A stretch of DNA of 5,046 nt, taken from positions 1 through 5,046 of the forward strand of contig JAKLKT010000267.1 of the NCBI GenBank assembly GCA_023150495.1, given 5' to 3'. Shown piece after piece: positions 1 to 5,046 of this stretch. Origin of the DNA: Planctomycetota bacterium (GTDB lineage: Bacteria; Planctomycetota; PLA2). Each line of letters begins with the position of its first letter. The stretch's first letter is position 1. A program made the translations under genes and the position numbers. A model generated the notes under the pieces. It was not told where the DNA came from and ran no database searches. It saw only the letters and a list, made by a program, of their open reading frames with translations.

Positions 1-109
1 GCTCGACGCCCTCGGCGGCGAGGACCCCGCCCGCGACGGCGACGCCGGCCACGCCGCGAGGCAGGCCGCGTCGAGGATCCGCGAGGCGCTCGCGAGCGCG
101 AAGCGGTAG
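1..109 (+). CDS. C-terminal end of an unidentified protein (5' truncated by window edge)
   Basis: An open frame enters from the left edge (first full codon at base 2) and ends at a TAG at 107-109, leaving 35 residues. The tail begins LDALGGEDPARDGDAG and finishes with a charged, alanine-rich probable helix ending REALASAKR. The codons have the G/C-rich third positions expected of a real gene in this genome, and the stop lies 38 bp before the convergent stop of the metallopeptidase gene, which suits a true gene end. There is no recognisable motif in so short a piece, so no function is proposed. It could also be a chance open frame, since stops are rare at this base composition. Confidence 0.5.
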   Translation, partial: LDALGGEDPARDGDAGHAARQAASRIREALASAKR

Positions 110-123
110 GTCGGAGGCCACCG

Positions 124-139
124 GCCGCGCGGGCGCGGC
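124..139. terminator. GC hairpin in the convergent gap, possible bidirectional terminator
   Basis: GCCGCG (124-129) pairs perfectly with CGCGGC (134-139) around a CGGG loop, in the 38-bp gap between two convergent stop codons (107-109 plus strand, 148-150 minus strand). The position is right for a shared terminator. No T-tract follows on either strand, so it is not a canonical intrinsic terminator, and GC-rich hairpins arise easily by chance at this composition. Confidence 0.3.
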
Positions 140-147
140 GGGCGTCC

Positions 148-906
148 CTACCCGTACCCCGCGTCCTCGATCTGCTCCTCGTCCATGCCGACGTGGTGGC
201 CGATCTCGTGCAGGAGCGTGATCCGGAGCTCGTCGATCGCCTCTTCGCGGTCGCGCGCGATGCGCTCGATGTTCCTCCGGTAGAGCTCGATCCTCGGCGG
301 GAGGTTCAGGGCGTCGTCCACGCTCCGCTCGAGCAGGCCCTTGCCGATGTAGAGGCCGAGCGTCAACGGGTCCACGTCGGGGTCCGGCTTCGGGAGCGGC
401 AGCACCTCGATCGTCGTCTCCTCGACCGCGTGCGCGACCGCCGCCGGGAGGTCCCCCTTCGCCTTCCGGACGACCTCGTCGATCTCCGCGTCCGTCAGCC
501 GCACGGGCTCCTCGAAGAGCCGCGGCGCGAGCCTCGCCGCGCGGCGGAACCGCGATCTGCCGTCGCCGCCCTCGAATTCCTCGAGGACGCCCCGGTACCA
601 CTCGGCCTCCGCCTCGTCCTCCGCCCCGCCGTGCACGCGCGAGAGCGCGGCCTCGGCCTCCTTGAATCGCCAGAGGTGGAAGAGCGCCTTCCCCTCGAGG
701 AGCGGATCCTCTCCCGACCGCGCCGCCTTGAGCGCGTCGTCGAGGCGGTCCAGCTCGAGCCGCGCCCACGCGACGTAGCGCCACAGGTCGCGCGGGTCCT
801 TCTCGCCGCGGATCGCCTTCAGCGCCTCCGCCTCGACAGCCTCGATCTCGCCCTCGTCCGCGAGCTCGTCGAGCCGGTCGAAGATCTCATCCGGGGGCTT
901 CGACAT
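148..906 (-). CDS. TPR-like domain fused to a zincin-type metallopeptidase (DUF1025/Zincin_1-like)
   Basis: This encodes a 252-residue protein that is probably cytoplasmic, with no signal peptide or membrane segment. Residues about 1-130 are helical and TPR-like (A.ARLELDRLDDALKAAR, then F.EAEAALSRV, then a third pair near 103-128). Residues about 131-252 match the small zincin family formerly called DUF1025: LGLYIGKGLLERSV at 183-196, RIELYRRNI at 205-213, and the zinc motif HEIGH at 233-237 followed by HVGMDEE. H233 and H237 would bind zinc and E234 would be the catalytic base; the acidic D242-E244 segment is a candidate third ligand. Family members usually consist of little more than the zincin part (commonly about 110-150 residues), so the TPR half is an added domain. 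I chose ATG 906 because it overlaps lpxA by only 20 bp and has CGGGA just upstream; an in-frame GTG at 936 would add a low-complexity MSSASGAGTT. The substrate is unknown. Confidence 0.85.
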   Translation of the reverse strand: MSKPPDEIFDRLDELADEGEIEAVEAEALKAIRGEKDPRDLWRYVAWARLELDRLDDALKAARSGEDPLLEGKALFHLWRFKEAEAALSRVHGGAEDEAEAEWYRGVLEEFEGGDGRSRFRRAARLAPRLFEEPVRLTDAEIDEVVRKAKGDLPAAVAHAVEETTIEVLPLPKPDPDVDPLTLGLYIGKGLLERSVDDALNLPPRIELYRRNIERIARDREEAIDELRITLLHEIGHHVGMDEEQIEDAGYG

Positions 907-1687
907 CGTCGTCCCGGCTCCCGAGGCCGATGACACCCCGCTTGCTCGCCTGAACGAAGCCCAGGAGCCGCTCCACCTCCGGCGTTCCCCGCTCGACCGC
1001 GGCGATCCTCCCGGCCAGCGGGAGGTCGCTCCGGAAGAGCGCGCGGAACGCGGCCTTGAGCGCGCGCATCGATTCGCCCACGATTCCCGCGCGCCTCAAC
1101 CCCACGCGGTTCAGCCCCGCGAGCGAGTGCGGCCGGACTCCGACGACCATGCAGAAGGGCGGCACGTCGCGGCTGATCCCCGCGTGCCCCCCCACCATCA
1201 CCAGCTCGCCGATCCGGGAGAACTGCTGGGCCGCGGCGCCGCCGGCCATGAACGCGCGGTCGCCGACCTCCACGTGGCCAGAGAGGAGCACGCCGTTGCA
1301 GAGCACGACGTTGTTCCCGATCACGCAGTCGTGGCCGACGTGCGCCGTCGCCATGAAGAGGCCGTCGTCCCCCACGAGGGTCGTGCCGTCGGGCTTCATC
1401 GACCGGTGCACCTGGCTGAACTCGCGGAAGACGTTCCTGCTCCCGATCCGCGTCGCCCCCCACGGCCCCCCTCTTCCCTTGACCTGCGGGTCGTGCCCGA
1501 GCGCCGCGCTGAACGCCACCACGTTGTCCTCGCCGATCTCGAGCGGCCCCATGAGGCACGCGTGGGGGCCGATCCTCGTCCGCGCGCCGACGACGACGTC
1601 CTTCCCGATCACGGCGTAGGGCCCGACCTCGACGTCCGCGCCGAGCCGCGCGTGGGGGTCGATGATGGCGGTCGCGTGGATGCGCAC
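887..1687 (-). CDS. lpxA: Acyl-[ACP]-UDP-N-acetylglucosamine O-acyltransferase (LpxA)
   Basis: LpxA transfers a hydroxyacyl chain from acyl carrier protein to the 3-OH of UDP-GlcNAc, the first step of lipid A synthesis, in the cytoplasm as a homotrimer. The 266-residue length fits the family (262 in E. coli). Residues 1-185 are left-handed beta-helix hexapeptide repeats beginning HATAIIDPHARLG. The block HVGHDC places the catalytic base at H119 (E. coli H125), and H138 in SGH corresponds to H144. The C-terminal helical region has LAGLNRVGLRRAGI and PEVERLLGFVQASKRGVI, typical of LpxA. The frame stays open upstream to 1969, but that stretch lies over the divergent lipoprotein gene and is not LpxA-like. 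GTG 1687 gives the normal N-terminus (VRIHATAI). No obvious ribosome binding site precedes it, and a -10-like element sits 6 bp upstream, suggesting a leaderless mRNA. Oddities: the usual HQF is QQF (Q154 in place of H160), and the segment around K70 is one residue shorter than in E. coli. A short acidic tail after RGVI overlaps the downstream gene. Confidence 0.93.
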   Translation of the reverse strand: MRIHATAIIDPHARLGADVEVGPYAVIGKDVVVGARTRIGPHACLMGPLEIGEDNVVAFSAALGHDPQVKGRGGPWGATRIGSRNVFREFSQVHRSMKPDGTTLVGDDGLFMATAHVGHDCVIGNNVVLCNGVLLSGHVEVGDRAFMAGGAAAQQFSRIGELVMVGGHAGISRDVPPFCMVVGVRPHSLAGLNRVGLRRAGIVGESMRALKAAFRALFRSDLPLAGRIAAVERGTPEVERLLGFVQASKRGVIGLGSRDDDVEAPG

Positions 1688-1693
1688 CCGCGG

Positions 1694-1723
1694 ATTGTAG
1701 AATCCCCGTCCCGTGCGTGTCCT
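1694..1723 (-). promoter_or_regulatory. Predicted promoter of the lpxA-metallopeptidase operon (leaderless)
   Basis: On the minus strand TACAAT (1699-1694) matches the sigma-70 -10 consensus at 5 of 6 positions. AGGACA (1723-1718) matches the -35 consensus at 4 of 6 with an 18-bp spacer. The usual -10 to start-site distance puts +1 at about 1687, the first base of the lpxA GTG codon, so the transcript would lack a leader. The -35 lies inside the first codons of the divergent lipoprotein gene. Confidence 0.5.
1698..1703 (+). promoter_or_regulatory. Predicted -10 element of the lipoprotein-cytochrome operon
   Basis: TAGAAT matches TATAAT at 5 of 6 positions and overlaps the minus-strand TACAAT by two bases within the near-palindrome ATTGTAGAAT. 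The start of transcription would fall at about 1710, three bases before the GTG at 1713, so this mRNA would also be almost leaderless. I find no convincing -35 at 16-18 bp upstream, so this direction may be weaker or factor dependent. Confidence 0.45.
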
Positions 1724-2069
1724 CCTCCCCCTCCTCCTCGCCGGCTGCGCGGCGGACATCGTGATGGTGGACCGGCAGCCCGGTCTCGACGGGAGCTGGG
1801 GCCTCGGGCAGACGTCCCTCGCCGTCCAGGGGTCGACGGCGACGCTCTCGCTCGGGGGCCGCCTCTTCGTCTTCGAGGGCGTGGACTGGCTGCGCGGCAG
1901 GATCGACGAGGAGGAGGTCATGCTCTCCGGCGCGGGCGGACTCAGGATCCGCGCCGACGGGGAGCGCATCGTGATCCGCCAGGGAAGCGCGCTCGCCGAC
2001 CACCCGCTCGCGTCGCTGCCTCCGGGCGGCCGCCTCGCCTGGCGGGACGGCGCGCTCGTGCCGCGGTAG
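1713..2069 (+). CDS. Small predicted lipoprotein of unknown function
   Basis: This encodes a 118-residue protein starting at GTG. The N-terminus MRVLLPLLLAGC is a compact lipoprotein signal peptide with lipobox LAGC, so C12 would be lipidated and the protein anchored to a membrane facing the periplasm or cell exterior. The residue after the cysteine is Ala rather than Asp, which in the E. coli scheme would favour outer-membrane sorting. The mature part has alternating hydrophobic stretches and many glycines (GSWGLGQTSLAVQGSTATLSL, LRIRADGERIVIRQG), suggesting a small beta-sheet or barrel fold. I do not recognise a family. The start is supported by the signal peptide beginning exactly there and by the predicted promoter just upstream. 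It lies 9 bp before the CxxCH gene on the same strand and very probably shares its transcript. The opposite strand is also open here as an upstream extension of the lpxA frame, which I take to be a shadow. Confidence 0.75.
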   Translation: MRVLLPLLLAGCAADIVMVDRQPGLDGSWGLGQTSLAVQGSTATLSLGGRLFVFEGVDWLRGRIDEEEVMLSGAGGLRIRADGERIVIRQGSALADHPLASLPPGGRLAWRDGALVPR

Positions 2070-2078
2070 ACTCGGGGC

Positions 2079-2846
2079 GTGCGGGGCCTCGCGCTTCTCG
2101 GCCTTTACGCGGCGTTCCTCCTCGCGACGGGAAGCCGGCCGGCGGCGGCGCGGCCCGAGTTCGCGCGCAAGGAGGCGAAGGCGTGCGGCTACTGCCACAT
2201 CAACCCGCGTGGCGGCGGCCCGCGCAACCAGCGCGGCCTCGAGTACGCGCGGAACGACTTCCGCTTCCCGCCTTCGAAGGCCGATCCGGGCGAGATCCGC
2301 CCGGCGGACAAGGAGGCGTTCGCGCACGTCGCGAAGCTCCTCGACCTCGACCACGTGCCCGCGGCCGTGAAGGACCTGCGGCGCCTCGCGAGGGCGGGGA
2401 AGAAGGACGACCCGGCGCGGCTCCTCGCGGAGCAGAAGCTCCATGATCTCGAGGTGAAGGGCACGGAGATCCTCGGCAGCGCGCGGCTCCTCGTGCGCGG
2501 CTCGCGCCCGGACGAGGGCGTCGAGCTGCTGCTCCTGCTCGCGACGCAGTACAAGGACCTCGACGCCGGGAAGGAGGCGGCCGCGGACCTCCGCGAGCTC
2601 CGCCGCGATCCGGCGCAGAAGGAGAGGATCGAGCGGGAGGAGCGCGAGGCGAAGGCGCGGCTCCTCTACCTCGACGGCCTGCTGTCCCGCGCGGACGGCC
2701 GCGCCGACCAGGCGGAGAAGGCGTTCAAGGGCGTCGTCGAGGGCTACGAGGGCACGCGCGCAAGCAAGCTCGCGGCCGCCGCGCTCGAGGGCAAGGACGC
2801 GGCGGACGTCGCGGAGGCCGAGGCGGCCGCCGCGAAGCGGAAGTGA
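2079..2846 (+). CDS. Exported CxxCH (c-type haem) protein with a helical-repeat tail
   Basis: This encodes a 255-residue protein starting at GTG, 9 bp after the lipoprotein stop. Residues 1-24 form a Sec signal peptide (hydrophobic LALLGLYAAFLLATG, then AAA before R25, a typical cleavage site). The mature protein opens with a single haem-binding motif CGYCH at 36-40, followed by INPRGGGPRNQRG and a Y56/N59/F63 pattern. C.YCH.NP.GGG.RN..G is a pattern I know from predicted exported cytochrome-like proteins, but their function is not established. Residues about 76-245 are charged and helical with TPR-like pairs, the clearest near 195-240 (LLYLDGLLSRADG, QAEKAFKGVVEGYEGT), then an Ala/Glu/Lys-rich tail. 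Apart from the initiator there is no Met in the protein, so a distal Met ligand is impossible; H83, H92 or H122 could serve, or the haem could be five-coordinate. A role in envelope electron transfer, haem sensing or scaffolding is possible and undecided. A non-haem metal or disulphide role for the two cysteines cannot be excluded. Confidence 0.8.
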   Translation: MRGLALLGLYAAFLLATGSRPAAARPEFARKEAKACGYCHINPRGGGPRNQRGLEYARNDFRFPPSKADPGEIRPADKEAFAHVAKLLDLDHVPAAVKDLRRLARAGKKDDPARLLAEQKLHDLEVKGTEILGSARLLVRGSRPDEGVELLLLLATQYKDLDAGKEAAADLRELRRDPAQKERIEREEREAKARLLYLDGLLSRADGRADQAEKAFKGVVEGYEGTRASKLAAAALEGKDAADVAEAEAAAAKRK

Positions 2847-2883
2847 GGGGGCTCCGGGGGCCGCCCGCGGCACCCCCACCCGG
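2847..2883. terminator. Hairpin-forming convergent gap, possible bidirectional terminator
   Basis: The 39 bp between the TGA of the CxxCH gene and the opposing TGA of the TPR gene can fold several ways. GGGGG (2847-2851) can pair with CCCCC (2873-2877) around an inner stem GCCGC/GCGGC (2860-2864 with 2867-2871). Alternatively CCGGG (2854-2858) can pair with CCCGG (2879-2883). No T-run follows on either strand, so termination is inferred mainly from position. Confidence 0.3.
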
Positions 2884-2885
2884 GC

Positions 2886-5046
2886 TCAGCGCGTCGCTCC
2901 CGCCCGAGACAGGATCGCATCGACGTCCCGCCAGAGCGCGCGGCACATCCTCCGCTCCCCGGCAGGGAGGCGCGCGAGCCGCGCCTCGTCGCGGATCCCG
3001 GCCAATTCGGAGTCCAGGAGCCAGTAGAAGAGGTTCTGCCGCACTCCGCGTCGCGCCGCCTCCGAGCCTTCCTTGAGGCGGTCCCCTTCGGCCGCGAGCT
3101 CCGCCCGCAGCCACTCGATCGCAAGGCCGCGGAGGCGGGATCGCTCCGCATCGTCCAGCGTCTCCGCTCCCATGCCCGAGCCCCCGAGCGCGGCCGCGCA
3201 GGCGGCGTTGTAGCGCGAGACCGTCGCGCCCGCCGCGAGCGCCCGGGCGTAGAGGCGGACCGACGCGGCCTGGTAGCCGCGGCGGGACGCGAGGAGCGCG
3301 AACGTCGCTTCCTCGGCCGCGTCGGCGGGACGGTCGGTTCCGGAGAGCACGCCTGCGAGCCTCGGGTCGAGCGCCGCGAGGGCATCCGTCTCCTCGGCGA
3401 GATGGCTCAGGTGGGCTCGCTGAGGGGGATCCGACGTGCGCGCTGCCGCCTCGCGAAACCGCTGCGCGGCCTCCTCGAAGGCGCACGACCCGCGCAGGAG
3501 CCAGCCGAGGCTCGCGAGGGCTCCTGCGTGCCCGGGGGCGAGCCGCAGCGCCTCCCTGGTGTGCATGGCCGCCTCCTCGAAGGAGCCGAGGTAGGCGAGG
3601 ACCACGCCCAGCTGGTGCTGGAACTCGGCCGAGCCCGGGGCGAGGCGCACCGCCTCCCGGTGGGCGGCGAGCGCGTCCTCGAGGTAGCCCGACTCGCGCA
3701 GGACGACGCCCAGTTCGGCGTGGAGGTCCGCGGATCGCGGGCGCAGCCGGACCGCCTGGCGCACCGCCGCGATCGCCCCGCGCGCGTCGCCGGTCCCGTA
3801 CAGCGTCTCGCGCAGGCTGCGGATCGGCTGGGGATCGCCCGGGGCGAGGCGCGCCGCCTCGCGAAGGGCCGCGATGGCCCCCTCGATGTCGCCGAGGCTC
3901 TTCAGCGCGCGCCCGAGGTTCAGGTGCGCCAGCATCAGCTTCGGGTCGTTACGAATGGCCTCGCGAAACTCCGCCACGGTCCCCTCGACGTCGCCCTTGG
4001 CTCTCAGCGCTGTGCCGAGGCTCGTCCGGGCCAGCGCGTATCCGGGGCGGAGGCGGAGGGCCTCGCGGTGCTCGGCGATCGCGCCGTCGATGTCGCCGCT
4101 CATCCGGAGCGAACCGCCGAGGTGGATGTGGTGGTCCGCGACGCCGGGCGCGAGCCGGATCGCCTCCCGATGTTCGGCGATCGCGCCGTCGAAGTCGCCC
4201 TTGTCCCTGAGCGCGAGGCCCAGGAAGTCGTGCGCGAGAGCGTTCTCGGGATCCAGTCGAATCGCCTCGCGGAACTCGGCGGCCGCCGCGTCGGGGTCGC
4301 CCGCGCCTCGGAGCACGAGGCCGAGTCGCCGATGCGACGCCGCGAGGTCCGGCCGTGTCCGCAGCGCCTCCCGGCTCGCGGCGATCGCCTCGGCGTGGTC
4401 TCCCCGCAAAGCAAGCGCGTCGGCGAGGTTGTGACCGAGCCACGCGGACGAGGCGGGACGGAGCGCGAGGGCCGCCGTGTAGTAGCGCACCGCATCGTCG
4501 GCGCGCGGCGGGGAGGCGAACTGGTGCCAGTAGCCCGCGACGAGGTTCACCCAGAAGTCGCCTGGGCGGGCCACGTCGATGCTCCGTGCGAGATCCGCAG
4601 CGCGGTTCGGGTCCCCCGCGTGTCCCAGCCGATCGACGAGGTCGAGGAGGCTCGGGATGGGCATCGCGGCGATGTCGGCCGCCTCCGCCAAGGCAACGAG
4701 ATCCCCGGGCGCGCGCGCCGCGCGCAGGCGCGCGCGCCACGGATCGGGGTCGGCGGCCTCGACGAGCGCGGCCAGCCGGGGGCTCTTCCGTCCCAAGGCC
4801 ACGCGGTTCGTGCGCCAGTGCTCCAGCGCGACGACCAGGGAGAGCGCGATCGGCGACGCCTTGACCCGCGCCGCCAGCGTCTCCACGTCCTCCGTGCCGA
4901 GGACGTCGAGCCCGTGGTCCCGGAAGGCCGCCTCGTACGCCAGGTCGGTCGGTCCCGAATCCCAGGTTTCGCTGCGGTCGAGCCGGATCGCCTCGAGCCG
5001 TGCCTCCATCGCCTCGTCCGCGCGGCGCCGGTCTGTGGCCTCCTTC
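2886..5046 (-). CDS. TPR-rich C-terminal part of a probable planctomycete-type Ser/Thr protein kinase (5' truncated)
   Basis: The frame is open to the right edge with no stop; the Met at 5009 is an internal choice, and 12 more in-frame residues (KEATDRRRADEA) precede it, so the real start lies outside. Numbering from that Met (707 residues): 1-15 is a charged possible coiled-coil end; 16-150 is a helical linker with TDLAYEAAFRDHGLDV and ADPDPWRARLR; 151-525 holds about ten TPRs; 570-707 is a conserved end domain with RLYARALAAG, SRYNAACAAAL (598-608), LDDAERSRLRGLAIEWLRAEL (618-638) and LARLPAGER (678-686). These landmarks match the tails of eukaryotic-like Ser/Thr kinases in Planctomycetota, where a kinase domain and usually a membrane or coiled-coil segment precede them. 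No kinase motif is inside this window, so the kinase assignment is inference. TPRs normally bind partner proteins. It ends convergently with the CxxCH gene. It could instead be a stand-alone TPR protein that uses the same tail. Confidence 0.85.
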   Translation of the reverse strand, partial: KEATDRRRADEAMEARLEAIRLDRSETWDSGPTDLAYEAAFRDHGLDVLGTEDVETLAARVKASPIALSLVVALEHWRTNRVALGRKSPRLAALVEAADPDPWRARLRAARAPGDLVALAEAADIAAMPIPSLLDLVDRLGHAGDPNRAADLARSIDVARPGDFWVNLVAGYWHQFASPPRADDAVRYYTAALALRPASSAWLGHNLADALALRGDHAEAIAASREALRTRPDLAASHRRLGLVLRGAGDPDAAAAEFREAIRLDPENALAHDFLGLALRDKGDFDGAIAEHREAIRLAPGVADHHIHLGGSLRMSGDIDGAIAEHREALRLRPGYALARTSLGTALRAKGDVEGTVAEFREAIRNDPKLMLAHLNLGRALKSLGDIEGAIAALREAARLAPGDPQPIRSLRETLYGTGDARGAIAAVRQAVRLRPRSADLHAELGVVLRESGYLEDALAAHREAVRLAPGSAEFQHQLGVVLAYLGSFEEAAMHTREALRLAPGHAGALASLGWLLRGSCAFEEAAQRFREAAARTSDPPQRAHLSHLAEETDALAALDPRLAGVLSGTDRPADAAEEATFALLASRRGYQAASVRLYARALAAGATVSRYNAACAAALGGSGMGAETLDDAERSRLRGLAIEWLRAELAAEGDRLKEGSEAARRGVRQNLFYWLLDSELAGIRDEARLARLPAGERRMCRALWRDVDAILSRAGATR
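3437..4556 (-). repeat. Tandem TPR-coding array, 102-bp period
   Basis: Within the TPR gene the repeat-closing prolines fall at residues 220, 254, 288, 322, 356, 390, 424, 458 and 492, exactly 34 residues apart, with one more at 185 (35-residue step). Each unit follows the TPR pattern LG.AL...GD.EGAIA.HREAIRL.P. The DNA shows the same 102-bp spacing: CTCGGCGATCGCGCCGTCGA at 4071 recurs with one mismatch at 4173. This is coding repetition, not an intergenic repeat family. Confidence 0.9.
4708..4738. repeat. Two copies of the self-complementary GGCGCGCGCGCC, 7 bp apart
   Basis: The 12-mer GGCGCGCGCGCC occurs at 4708-4719 and again at 4727-4738, separated by GCGCGCA. Each copy is its own reverse complement, so together they form a 12-bp-arm hairpin as well as a direct repeat, and the alternating G/C is Z-DNA prone. 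The tract lies inside the TPR gene and encodes the Arg/Ala-rich RARLRAARA after W91. It may be no more than GC-biased codon use. Confidence 0.7.

Noticed and set aside
193..933. Plus-strand open frame of 246 codons opposite the metallopeptidase gene
   Set aside because: It is an Arg/Leu/Val-rich translation without domains, opposite a gene with a clear HEIGH zincin motif. Such antisense frames are expected at this GC content.
1671..1681. -35 element for the plus-strand promoter
   Set aside because: The best hexamer at 16-18 bp from TAGAAT matches TTGACA at only about 2 of 6 positions, so none was annotated.
1688..1969. N-terminal extension of lpxA by 94 residues to an upstream start at 1969
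   Set aside because: LpxA homology begins exactly at VRIHATAI (1687). The extension is Ser/Arg/Pro-rich and lies opposite the lipoprotein gene.
1127..2446. Plus-strand open frame of 439 codons spanning lpxA, the divergent promoter and parts of both plus-strand genes
   Set aside because: Its translation is low-complexity Arg/Pro/Ala and it runs across three better supported genes in other frames. It is a GC-rich shadow.
819..2879. Minus-strand open frame of 686 codons across the CxxCH, lipoprotein and lpxA regions
   Set aside because: It shows Arg-rich antisense composition and no domains, and it overlaps four better supported genes.
2725..3486. Minus-strand frames (2725-3486 and 2744-3385) over the end of the TPR gene
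   Set aside because: Both are out of frame with the conserved RYNAACAAAL domain and have Arg/Pro/Ser-rich composition; treated as shadows.
3437..4556. Possible CRISPR or intergenic tandem repeat because of regular spacing
   Set aside because: The 102-bp period is the 34-residue TPR unit inside an open frame; the units are degenerate and no constant repeat with unique spacers exists.

Overview
This is a very GC-rich bacterial window (well above 65% G+C by eye) carrying six protein-coding genes, two of them cut by the window edges. No rRNA, tRNA, CRISPR array or insertion sequence was seen. The best lineage clue is the large TPR protein on the right. Its C-terminal landmarks (RYNAACAAAL, then LDD.ER.RLR..A..WLRA.L, then ARLPAGER) match the TPR tails of eukaryotic-like Ser/Thr protein kinases abundant in Planctomycetota. 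The lpxA gene indicates a diderm, lipid A-making cell. I infer Planctomycetota or a similar high-GC environmental diderm such as Acidobacteriota; this is recognition from memory, not a database result.

Layout from left to right. (1) The last 35 codons of an unidentified plus-strand gene end at 109. (2) After a short convergent gap with a GC hairpin come two minus-strand genes that overlap by about 20 bp. Upstream is lpxA (starts 1687, ends 887) and downstream is a TPR-zincin metallopeptidase (starts 906, ends 148). (3) Only 25 bp separate the lpxA start from a divergent plus-strand start at 1713. This gap holds the one conspicuous AT-rich patch of the window, ATTGTAGAAT, which reads as a -10 element on both strands and would give leaderless or nearly leaderless transcripts both ways. 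(4) The plus-strand pair is a small lipoprotein (1713-2069) and, 9 bp later, an exported single-CxxCH protein with a helical-repeat tail (2079-2846). (5) After a 39-bp convergent gap with hairpin potential, the C-terminal 719 residues of the TPR protein run on the minus strand from the right edge to 2886.

How the genes may work together: lpxA performs the first step of lipid A synthesis and, by overlap, is probably translated together with the metallopeptidase. The lipoprotein and c-type cytochrome-like protein form a second, divergently transcribed envelope operon of unknown function. The TPR protein is probably the protein-protein interaction and C-terminal part of a signalling kinase whose catalytic domain lies outside the window. 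I see no clear evidence for a new defence or mobile system. The most unusual points are the shared symmetric promoter, the Met-free CxxCH-helical protein paired with a lipoprotein, and an LpxA with a substituted active-site-region histidine.
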